From Ohtaekwangia koreensis (lineage in GTDB: Bacteria > Bacteroidota > Bacteroidia > Cytophagales > Cyclobacteriaceae), in contig NZ_FUZU01000004.1 of NCBI RefSeq assembly GCF_900167975.1, positions 682,001-746,000 on the forward strand: a stretch of 64,000 bases of DNA. The letters are read 5' to 3'. Of the stretch, positions 38,307-45,864 are shown piece after piece; the first letter of the stretch is position 1; every line of letters starts with the position of its first letter. The notes beneath the pieces are model-generated. The model was not told the DNA's origin, made no database searches, and saw only the letters and a program-made list of their open reading frames with translations. The position numbers and the translations under genes are program-made.

Positions 38307-38334
38307 CCCTTCGGAAGGGATTAGGGAGTTTTTT
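38307..38334 (+). promoter_or_regulatory. Possible leader hairpin ahead of the ethanolamine permease
   Basis: A short stem CCCTT-CGG-AAGGG (38307-38319) is followed 9 bases later by six T residues (38329-38334), within the untranslated stretch before the permease ATG at 38429. Such a layout could act as an attenuator. The stem is short and the T-run is not adjacent, so this is a weak call. Confidence 0.25.
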
Positions 38335-38428
38335 CTGCAATCGAAACCATAAACCTTTCGTCAGTTCTTCCCCAAAAAACCACACAATGTTTATACAGTC
38401 GATGCCACGTTTTACTACATTGTGTAGC

Positions 38429-39772
38429 ATGAATCATTCCACCGAAAAAGTAACACTCAAAAAAGCACTTCGACCGATACATCTTTGGGCGCTCGCGGTT
38501 GGCCTAGTTATATCAGGTGAATACTTTGGATGGAACTATGGATGGGGAGTTGCCGGCACCGTTGGCTTTCTTATAGCTACGCTTATTATCACGGTAATGT
38601 ATATCACATTTGTGTTCAGCTTTACCGAGTTAACCACAGCGATACCACATGCAGGCGGGCCATTCGCGTATTCTTTTAAAGCTTTTGGACCTTGGGGAGG
38701 ATTGATTGCAGGCTATGCTACACTAATTGAATTTCTTCTCGCCACCCCTGCCATTGCTTTTGCACTTGGGAGTTACGTTCATTTTATATACCCGACCGTG
38801 CCAGCCTTGTATACAGCTGTTGGCTGCTATTTGATCTTTACGCTTATCAACATGCTGGGTATAAAAGAGTCTGCTATCTTTTCGCTCGTGGTAACCTTGC
38901 TCGCTGTGGCCGAACTATTGATCTTTATGGGCATTGTTGCACCTCATTTTGAAATGAAAAATTTTCTAAGAGAGGCAATGCCTATACATTGGACAGGCGT
39001 TTTTGCTGCACTTCCATTCGCAGTATGGTTTTACCTTGCCATTGAAGGTGTGGCCATGGTAGCAGAAGAAGTTAAAGACCCACATAAAAATATTCCGTTA
39101 GGGTATATATCCGGAATCCTGACGTTAACTATACTGGCTCTTGGTGTTATGATTCTTTCAGGAGGCGCTGCTGACTGGCAGAAGCTTTCTGTCATTGATT
39201 ATCCGTTGCCTGAAACTATCGGGCAGGTACTTGGTAAAGATAACAGTGTAACCAAATTATTTGCAGGTATCGGTATATTTGGATTAGTGGCTTCTTTCCA
39301 CGGCATTATTATAAGCTACTCACGGCAGATTTTCGCAATGGCACGAAGTGGTTTTTTACCCTCCATTCTTTCACAGGTAAACAAAAAATACCAGACCCCA
39401 CACTGGGCGCTGATCGTTGGCGGTCTTATCGGTATACTCGCCCTCTATTCCGGCACAACTGATAAACTTATCATTCTCTCAGGACTTGGGGCCGTAGTGA
39501 TGTATATCATCAGCATGTTGAGTCTCTTCGCGCTTCGTAAAAAAGAACCTGATTTACCACGACCGGTAAAAGCACCGTTGTATCCGTACTTTCCCTGGAT
39601 CGCCCTAATACTTTCCTGTTTGTGTCTGATTGCCATTGTATACTATAATTTCTGGCTGAGCATGATCTTCTTTGGAGGATTTGGTATTACCGCTATACTT
39701 TTTGTATGGAAGAAAAAAGATACCAGTCTCATGGAGAGTTCCGATTTGGTTGCATTGCCCGAAACGCATTAA
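38429..39772 (+). CDS. eat: Ethanolamine permease (APC family)
   Basis: A 447-residue amino-acid-permease-family protein with about twelve membrane segments. The opening ALRPIHLWALAVGLVISGEYFGWNYGW is split across residues about 12-38 and is characteristic of ethanolamine permeases, as are HAGGPFAYSF and AIEGVAMVAEEVKDPHKNIP. The start is the ATG at 38429, since the 52-codon upstream extension is unlike the family. The eutB gene follows after 10 bases, which supports ethanolamine as the substrate: uptake is followed by AdoCbl-dependent deamination. Confidence 0.9.
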   Translation: MNHSTEKVTLKKALRPIHLWALAVGLVISGEYFGWNYGWGVAGTVGFLIATLIITVMYITFVFSFTELTTAIPHAGGPFAYSFKAFGPWGGLIAGYATLIEFLLATPAIAFALGSYVHFIYPTVPALYTAVGCYLIFTLINMLGIKESAIFSLVVTLLAVAELLIFMGIVAPHFEMKNFLREAMPIHWTGVFAALPFAVWFYLAIEGVAMVAEEVKDPHKNIPLGYISGILTLTILALGVMILSGGAADWQKLSVIDYPLPETIGQVLGKDNSVTKLFAGIGIFGLVASFHGIIISYSRQIFAMARSGFLPSILSQVNKKYQTPHWALIVGGLIGILALYSGTTDKLIILSGLGAVVMYIISMLSLFALRKKEPDLPRPVKAPLYPYFPWIALILSCLCLIAIVYYNFWLSMIFFGGFGITAILFVWKKKDTSLMESSDLVALPETH

Positions 39773-39782
39773 TCGATCGGAC

Positions 39783-41159
39783 ATGGCTTATCGTTATACT
39801 ATACAAAATCGCACCTATACCTTTAGCGATTTGCGAATATTGCTTGCCAAGGCGTCTCCGTTTCGCTCCGGTGATGCACTTGCGAACCTGGCGGCAGAGC
39901 GTTATGAAGAACGTGTTGCAGCCCAGCTTGCATTGGCAGATATACCTCTAAAAAAATTTCTGGAAGAACCTGTCATTCCCTATGAAAAAGATGAAGTGAC
40001 GCGGCTCATTATTGATTCTCACAATGTACTTGTCTTTAGTGCTGTGAGTAGCCTCACCGTTGGGGAACTCCGCGACTGGCTTCTCTCGGATCAAGCTACT
40101 ACTCAAAGTTTACAGGCCATAGCAGATGGGCTCACACCGGAGATGGTCGCTGCTGTATCCAAACTGATGCGCAACCAGGACTTAATCGCTGTCGCTGCCA
40201 AATGTGAAGTAATAGCACGATTCAGGAATACACTAGGTATAAAAGGACATCTCGCTACTCGCCTTCAGCCAAATCACCCTACGGACGATCTCAAAGGAGT
40301 TGCTGCAAGTATACTCGATGGATTACTATATGGCAGTGGTGATGCTGTTATCGGTATCAACCCAGCAAGTGATAATCCTGCTGCTGTATTGGCGCTTCTT
40401 AATATGATTGACCAAGTGCGCGAACGCTTTGCTATACCTACACAGTCGTGTGTGCTGTGTCATGTTACCACAACGCTTCAGCTGGTAGAACAAAAAGCTC
40501 CTGTTGATCTTACTTTTCAATCCATCGGTGGTACAGAGAAGACGAACAAGAGTTTCGGTATAACACTATCATTGTTGGAAGAAGCCTATGAAGCTACACT
40601 TTCTCTTGGAAGAGGTACCGCTGGCAACAACGTAATGTATTTTGAAACAGGACAAGGGAGTTCGCTCTCTGCTAACGCTCATGAAGGTGTCGACCAGCAA
40701 ACTTGCGAAGCGCGGTCGTATGCTATCGCCAAAAAATTCAAGCCGCTACTGGTTAACTCCGTTGTCGGATTTATAGGACCAGAATATCTATTCGATGGGA
40801 AACAGATTATCCGCGCGGCACTGGAAGATCATTTCTGTGGTAAACTTCTTGGGTTACCAATGGGTATGGATATATGCTATACTAACCATGCGGAAGCCGA
40901 CCAGGATGACATGGACAATTTATTGACATTACTGGGTGTAGCCGGTTGTAATTATATAATGGGAGTACCCGGTGCCGATGATATCATGCTTAATTATCAG
41001 TCTACATCATTTCACGATGCGCTATATATCCGCAAAGTACTTGGTCTTCGGCCCGCACCTGAATTTGAACGCTGGCTAAAACGGCAAGGCATCGTTGATC
41101 GCGATGGCAATTTTTTGTCTGTTGTGGAGTCGCATCCGCTGTTGAAAGCGAAATGGTAA
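39783..41159 (+). CDS. eutB: Ethanolamine ammonia-lyase large subunit
   Basis: A 458-residue subunit of the adenosylcobalamin-dependent enzyme that converts ethanolamine to acetaldehyde and ammonia. Family segments are well conserved: GDALANLAAERYEERVAAQ, DGLLYGSGDAVIGINPASDN, CVLCHVTTT, YFETGQGSSLSANAHEG and GLPMGMDICYTNHAEADQDD. The start is the ATG at 39783, which gives the typical MAYRYTI opening. No microcompartment shell genes (eutMNLKS), EutA reactivase or EutR regulator are visible, so this is the simple permease-EutB-EutC type of pathway. The downstream aldehyde dehydrogenase must be elsewhere. Confidence 0.95.
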   Translation: MAYRYTIQNRTYTFSDLRILLAKASPFRSGDALANLAAERYEERVAAQLALADIPLKKFLEEPVIPYEKDEVTRLIIDSHNVLVFSAVSSLTVGELRDWLLSDQATTQSLQAIADGLTPEMVAAVSKLMRNQDLIAVAAKCEVIARFRNTLGIKGHLATRLQPNHPTDDLKGVAASILDGLLYGSGDAVIGINPASDNPAAVLALLNMIDQVRERFAIPTQSCVLCHVTTTLQLVEQKAPVDLTFQSIGGTEKTNKSFGITLSLLEEAYEATLSLGRGTAGNNVMYFETGQGSSLSANAHEGVDQQTCEARSYAIAKKFKPLLVNSVVGFIGPEYLFDGKQIIRAALEDHFCGKLLGLPMGMDICYTNHAEADQDDMDNLLTLLGVAGCNYIMGVPGADDIMLNYQSTSFHDALYIRKVLGLRPAPEFERWLKRQGIVDRDGNFLSVVESHPLLKAKW

Positions 41160-41177
41160 ATTAATTCGTTTACCAAC

Positions 41178-41621
41178 TCATTGTGCTGCCAGAAATAAAA
41201 ATATAAGGTTGAGCACACATAATGTAGCATCAACAAGAAATATAAAATACATTTTACCTTTCAGCACTGGCCATACGTGAGGCTGATGATTATACTCTCG
41301 TATAGCGATTGGAAGATTCAAATAGAATTGCGTGCCATGTGCAAAGCTGAAAATTCCAGCGAATACAGCTTGCTGTAATGTAGTTGAAAAGATTGAAGGC
41401 TGCGAAAGAACTGCAAGTGATAAGATGGCAAATGCGAGATTCAATCCGCCTAAAAATTTGAGTGAATAGGCTAATATATCAAACGATGGCTTACTCCGAT
41501 TTTTTTTTTTTATGATGAGCTTAGCCGCCTGACGTGACTTTATACCGAAATACCAAAAGCCAGCTCCAAACCACAAAGCATTCAAGACAAGAATGGTATT
41601 AAAGATGTATAGAAGACTCAT
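41178..41621 (-). CDS. Four-helix membrane protein of unknown function
   Basis: A 147-residue protein with four membrane segments (about residues 5-24, 54-74, 83-104 and 123-143) and a conserved-looking loop AHGTQFYLNLPIA. I do not recognise the family. It lies on the opposite strand between eutB and eutC and starts 45 bases after the stop of the next minus-strand gene, so those two may form one transcript inserted between the eut genes. Confidence 0.7.
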   Translation of the reverse strand: MSLLYIFNTILVLNALWFGAGFWYFGIKSRQAAKLIIKKKNRSKPSFDILAYSLKFLGGLNLAFAILSLAVLSQPSIFSTTLQQAVFAGIFSFAHGTQFYLNLPIAIREYNHQPHVWPVLKGKMYFIFLVDATLCVLNLIFLFLAAQ

Positions 41622-41665
41622 TACACGCTGTTAGTTTTGTAATGATAGGAATAAAGATCTATATA

Positions 41666-42151
41666 TTAAATCTCCACTGGCACTCCTGTTGAGTAATCTA
41701 TTATTTTAAGATTCAATTGTTTGGAGATGGGTCGAAGCTTGGTGAGTAAGACCTCTTTACTATCCTTTGCCAGCAAATGAATCTTCTGTGTTTCGGAGAA
41801 TTTTATATACCCATCGTATTTCTCCTTCCGAACTTCGGAATATCCAACGACATGATTCATTCTTTGAACAGTTTTATTCTTTTTTATAAACAAGTATTCT
41901 ATCGTTTCAAATGTCTGTTTACTCCCGCTCTTCATCCCCAATATCCAGATGTAATCGAAAAATACTTTCGCTTCAAAATCTATACTCAATCGATAATGGG
42001 TAGTAAAGATCAGGAAACTAATAAAAAGTAGAGCAAGGCCTGCAATCAAACTTTCGAATATTACGAACATCGATGCAAGCAAAAGGCAAACTCCCAGAAA
42101 AACGATCGTCCAAGGAAAATATATCGTGTTTTTAAAATCGATTACTTTCAT
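41666..42151 (-). CDS. Two-helix membrane protein with a PH-like cytoplasmic domain
   Basis: A 161-residue protein. Two adjacent membrane segments (about 13-30 and 33-50) are followed by a strand-rich domain (YRLSIDFEAKVFFDYIWILG onwards) ending in a helix, like the small bacterial PH-type membrane proteins. Function is unknown. The ATG at 42151 was preferred to an upstream TTG. A 26-codon frame ends only 4 bases before this ATG (listed separately). Confidence 0.65.
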   Translation of the reverse strand: MKVIDFKNTIYFPWTIVFLGVCLLLASMFVIFESLIAGLALLFISFLIFTTHYRLSIDFEAKVFFDYIWILGMKSGSKQTFETIEYLFIKKNKTVQRMNHVVGYSEVRKEKYDGYIKFSETQKIHLLAKDSKEVLLTKLRPISKQLNLKIIDYSTGVPVEI

Positions 42152-42155
42152 GTGA

Positions 42156-42236
42156 TTATACAACAACAGTTAAATCAGGATCTCGATTTGCATTCAGTTT
42201 TTCGACACTAGCTTTGCTGATTTCAGATTTGTTCAT
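42156..42236 (-). CDS. Possible 26-residue leader peptide
   Basis: An ATG-started frame of 26 codons (MNKSEISKASVEKLNANRDP at its start) ends with TAA just 4 bases before the ATG of the PH-like membrane protein gene. The tight spacing suggests a translated leader or coupled microprotein. There is no family evidence, and such short frames arise by chance. Confidence 0.25.
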   Translation of the reverse strand: MNKSEISKASVEKLNANRDPDLTVVV

Positions 42237-42392
42237 TTGATGTTAGGTGTCTAAATATACACATCGCTATATCATATACAAATTATTCCTTACGGTAGAC
42301 AACCGATTATCCAATTATGGTTGATTATCATGTTTTTAGTGAATGAATTCGATAAATATACCATCCCTCCTATTATCTTTACCTGTACCGGC

Positions 42393-43160
42393 ATGACTCC
42401 TGAAAAGAAAACTACTATAGCAACAGATCCCTGGGGATCACTCAGGTCTTTCACTGCAGCTAGAATTGCGCTCGGTAGAACGGGTGTATCTGTTCCGTTG
42501 CAAGAAGCCTTGAAATTTAAACTGGCGCATGCGCATGCGCGTGATGCTGTATACTCTTTGTTAGATATAGCAGCATTGCATGCAGCGCTCGAATCTTTTA
42601 CAGCACCTATATATCATCTGAAGAGCGAAGTGGTTAACCGGGAAGAATATCTAAAGCGGCCCGACCGTGGCAGAAGACTTGCAGTCTCCTCGGTATCGCT
42701 ATTACGAGCTACCGATCACAAACCTGCCGATGTTGCTTTCGTGCTAGCAGATGGATTATCAGCAGAGGCCATTAACCTGCATGCTATACCCGTTTTAAAA
42801 AATGTTATCCAGTCATTAAAAGAATCAAATATAGCATTGGCCCCAATCTCCCTTGTCGAACAAGGGCGCGTAGCCATTGGCGATGAAATCGGATCATTAC
42901 TGAATGCAAAACTCGTAGTAATCCTGATTGGTGAACGTCCGGGACTAAGCTCTCCCGATAGTATGGGTGCTTATATAACTTATGCGCCACGCGTAGGACT
43001 TACTGATGAATCACGTAACTGCATCAGCAACATCCGTCCTGAAGGGCTGATATATACTGATGCCGCTACCAAAATATTTTACCTCATACAAGAAGCACTT
43101 CGTCTTAAGCTATCGGGAGTAACGTTGAAGGATAATAGTAACTTGTTAAAAGGCCACTAG
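42393..43160 (+). CDS. eutC: Ethanolamine ammonia-lyase small subunit
   Basis: A 255-residue EutC, which with EutB forms the cobalamin-binding interface of ethanolamine ammonia-lyase. Diagnostic segments are DPWGSLRSFTAARIALGRTG, FKLAHAHARDAVYSLLD, LIGERPGLSSPDSMGAYITY and TDESRNCISNIRPEGL. I took the ATG at 42393 (MTPEKKT) as start, since the 24 upstream codons lack family features. Unlike the common arrangement, it is not adjacent to eutB: 1.2 kb with two opposite-strand genes lie between, so it must have its own promoter. Confidence 0.95.
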   Translation: MTPEKKTTIATDPWGSLRSFTAARIALGRTGVSVPLQEALKFKLAHAHARDAVYSLLDIAALHAALESFTAPIYHLKSEVVNREEYLKRPDRGRRLAVSSVSLLRATDHKPADVAFVLADGLSAEAINLHAIPVLKNVIQSLKESNIALAPISLVEQGRVAIGDEIGSLLNAKLVVILIGERPGLSSPDSMGAYITYAPRVGLTDESRNCISNIRPEGLIYTDAATKIFYLIQEALRLKLSGVTLKDNSNLLKGH

Positions 43161-43192
43161 CTTCAGGATATAGTATAGCTGAAGCTAGTGGC
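43153..43192. terminator. Long hairpin overlapping the eutC stop codon
   Basis: A perfect 14-base-pair stem (43153-43166 with 43179-43192, arms GCCACTAGCTTCAG and complement) around a 12-base AT-rich loop. The eutC stop codon TAG (43158-43160) is inside the left arm, and the right arm ends 7 bases before the stop of the convergent permease gene. No U-tract follows. A bidirectional terminator or transcript-protecting 3' structure is likely. Confidence 0.55.
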
Positions 43193-43198
43193 TATGAC

Positions 43199-45631
43199 TT
43201 ATTCTGAACGCAATACCTTCGCGGGATTCGCGCCTGCTCCTCGGAAGATGTGTACACTGACGGTTGCTAGTGCAATGATTGCAAGTATAACTCCCGGCAC
43301 TACAAAAAGATCCCAGGTGATGTCGATATGAAAAGCAAAGCTATCAAGCCAGCGATCTATACCATACCAGGTAATGGGTATCGCTATAATTGCAGCGATG
43401 AACACGAGTTTCATAAACTGACTTGAAAGCAACGACATAATGCTTGAAGTAGACGCGCCTAATACTTTACGAATGCTGATTTCACGGAGCTTCTGCGTTG
43501 TAGTAAAGCTGGCCAATCCCCATAAACCAAGGCACGCAATGACTATAGCAAGACCCGCAAACAAGCTAAAGATTTTTCCGAACTGCTGATCATCTTTATA
43601 TTGTTTATCAAAGAAATCATCGAGGAAATAATAGTCGAACGGATTACCGGGAAACACTTCTTTATACTTTGCTTCAATCTGTTTTATAGACTCCTGTATA
43701 TTACCTGATAGTCTTACAGAATAATTTCTTCGTGATACTTTATCCGATGCCAATAGTATAGGTATATGTTCGCTCTTGAGAGAATTCCAATGATAGTTCT
43801 TCAATACACCAATGATATCAACAGTGTCATCGCCCAGAATGATACGTTCTTCCAGGGCATGTCGTGCATCACCTAAGCCAAACGCTTTTAATGCAGCTTC
43901 GTTTACCAGCATTGCTCCTTTATCAGATTCGCGATTTGCATCCCACGATCTTCCCGATACCAGCTCCATGCCATACGTTGCCAGGAAATCCGGATCAACC
44001 CACGCTACATTTCCACTTTTACTTTCGCTTTGTTCGCTGCCATCTTTGCGCATACCCGTTCCCCAATTGAAACCGCCACCCGGTATAGATGCTGATGTTG
44101 TCACATTTTCTACGGATGCTATTTTCTTGATTTCATTTTTAAGCGTGATAAGTTTTTCTTCTACCGTTTCACGATTTGTTATCACACTCGGACCATTAAA
44201 AATCAGCATCTGTTCCATGTTGAAGCCCTTATCCTGACTACGCATAAATACAAGCTGGCGGTATATGGCAAATGTACCCGCTATCAGTATCAGCGAAGCA
44301 ACAAATTGAAATACGACTAATACTTTACGCAACGAGAAACCACCGGTAACTTTGTCGGCTCCGCCCTTGAGCACTGCTGTAGTGTTAAAGGATGAAAGCA
44401 CGAAAGCAGGATACGCTCCCGACACCAATGAACCTACTACAAACAATGACAATAACACTCCCCACAGACGGCCATCGGTGAAATCAAATACCAAATCTTT
44501 ATCAACTATATCACCTAATACGGGCAGTAATAGTATAGATAGCAACACCGCCAGCACGATGCCTATAAAATTTACCAATACAGATTCAAAAATAAACTGC
44601 GATATCAGTTGTGTACGAAAAGCACCAATCGCTTTCTTAATGCCTACTTCGCGCGCGCGTTCTATAGCACGAGCCGTTGAAAGATTAATATAATTCACCC
44701 AGGCAATAGCCAGTATAAATATGGAGATGATGATAAAGAAATAGATCGAGTTAACACTCATGGTGGCACTCGATTCATTGTTGAAGCCAGGCGTTAAATG
44801 TATATCACGAATCGGTTGGAAGGTGAGCACCTGCCTACTGTTCGATTGAGCGAGATCTTTACCTTGATACTTTTCTATAAAGGCAGGCAACTTCTTTTCA
44901 ACTTCTTTGGGATCAGCATGTGGTTGCAGTTCAACATACGTCACAAAATTATACCAGCCCCAGCCATTGTCGTTTTTATATTGTCCGTTCTGCATGATAT
45001 TCTGAAAAGACAACAGAAAATCGAACGTAAAATGAGAGTTGTCAGGTACATCATCAATCACCGCAGTAACTTCATAATCACCATCAGCCCATCCACCAGA
45101 TATAGTCAGGGGTTTACCCACTATATCTTCCGTATTAAAATATTTTTTTGCCATGGTTTTCGTAACCACTATGGAATTTGGCTTGTCCAGTGCAGTCGCG
45201 AGGTTACCCGACAATGCATTATATGTAAAAACATCAAAAAACGTTGAATCAACAAACTGAATATTTTCTTCGTGAAACGTTAATGGTTCAACCGCACCGG
45301 TATTGTTACTTACTACTGCTCCTCCATACATAGGGTGTGTTCGTGCATATGTTTTCACTTCTGGAATATCTGCTACCAACAACGGTCCCTGCGCATAGCC
45401 CGAGAGTGGTCCGGCACCGCGGTGTTCACCATTCGTATAGGTTGCAGTTACCGTACGGTATACATTTGAAGCATTGTTGTGATAATTATCATAGCTCAGT
45501 TCAAAGTCAACATACTTTAAAATGACCAGGCAAACCGCTACGCCTATAGCAAGACCAGCGATGTTAATGAACGAGTACAGTTTCCGTTTCAGCAAATTAC
45601 GGATGGCAAGCGTGAGATAATTTTTAAACAT
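43199..45631 (-). CDS. FtsX-like ABC transporter permease
   Basis: An 810-residue MacB/FtsX-type permease with four-plus-four architecture: a membrane segment near residues 21-41, a MacB-like periplasmic domain (about 45-280), three segments at about 285-410, a second periplasmic domain, and three C-terminal segments ending in the ATVSVHIFRGAGANPAKVLRSE-type tail, which I abbreviate to NPAKVLRSE. EREVGIKKAIGA-like and LREISIRKVLGAS coupling helices are present. Such permeases occur in many copies in Bacteroidota and export peptides, lipids or toxins with a separate ATPase. No ATPase gene adjoins it. Confidence 0.9.
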   Translation of the reverse strand: MFKNYLTLAIRNLLKRKLYSFINIAGLAIGVAVCLVILKYVDFELSYDNYHNNASNVYRTVTATYTNGEHRGAGPLSGYAQGPLLVADIPEVKTYARTHPMYGGAVVSNNTGAVEPLTFHEENIQFVDSTFFDVFTYNALSGNLATALDKPNSIVVTKTMAKKYFNTEDIVGKPLTISGGWADGDYEVTAVIDDVPDNSHFTFDFLLSFQNIMQNGQYKNDNGWGWYNFVTYVELQPHADPKEVEKKLPAFIEKYQGKDLAQSNSRQVLTFQPIRDIHLTPGFNNESSATMSVNSIYFFIIISIFILAIAWVNYINLSTARAIERAREVGIKKAIGAFRTQLISQFIFESVLVNFIGIVLAVLLSILLLPVLGDIVDKDLVFDFTDGRLWGVLLSLFVVGSLVSGAYPAFVLSSFNTTAVLKGGADKVTGGFSLRKVLVVFQFVASLILIAGTFAIYRQLVFMRSQDKGFNMEQMLIFNGPSVITNRETVEEKLITLKNEIKKIASVENVTTSASIPGGGFNWGTGMRKDGSEQSESKSGNVAWVDPDFLATYGMELVSGRSWDANRESDKGAMLVNEAALKAFGLGDARHALEERIILGDDTVDIIGVLKNYHWNSLKSEHIPILLASDKVSRRNYSVRLSGNIQESIKQIEAKYKEVFPGNPFDYYFLDDFFDKQYKDDQQFGKIFSLFAGLAIVIACLGLWGLASFTTTQKLREISIRKVLGASTSSIMSLLSSQFMKLVFIAAIIAIPITWYGIDRWLDSFAFHIDITWDLFVVPGVILAIIALATVSVHIFRGAGANPAKVLRSE

Positions 45632-45748
45632 ACGGGTTGGGTTGTTGGAAGAATATAATGATCAGATGAAGCTTTTACATTTAAAGTTGCACGTGGCCTT
45701 GGTATTCTTGTCTTCCTTAGCACCTACTCCTCCCGCCCCACGTATTGT

Positions 45749-45767
45749 AAGAATACTTAAAGAATAC
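45749..45767 (+). promoter_or_regulatory. Direct repeats upstream of icmF
   Basis: AAGAATAC occurs twice with an 11-base period (45749-45756 and 45760-45767), with an inverted copy (GTATTCTT) at 45702-45709. They lie 98-163 bases ahead of the icmF ATG and 71-136 bases ahead of the divergent permease ATG. Spacing of one helical turn would suit a dimeric regulator. This is pattern evidence only. Confidence 0.3.
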
Positions 45768-45864
45768 ACAATGGTTACAAGAAATGAACCAGTCAAGGTT
45801 CTCCTAATAACTGTTAGGGATTATCGCGCTTCTGTGTATTTTTGGCAATTGAATTCCATTGCAA

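Noticed and set aside
38273-38428. In-frame 52-codon extension of the ethanolamine permease
   Set aside because: It is unlike the family N-terminus, and the ATG at 38429 gives the normal length.
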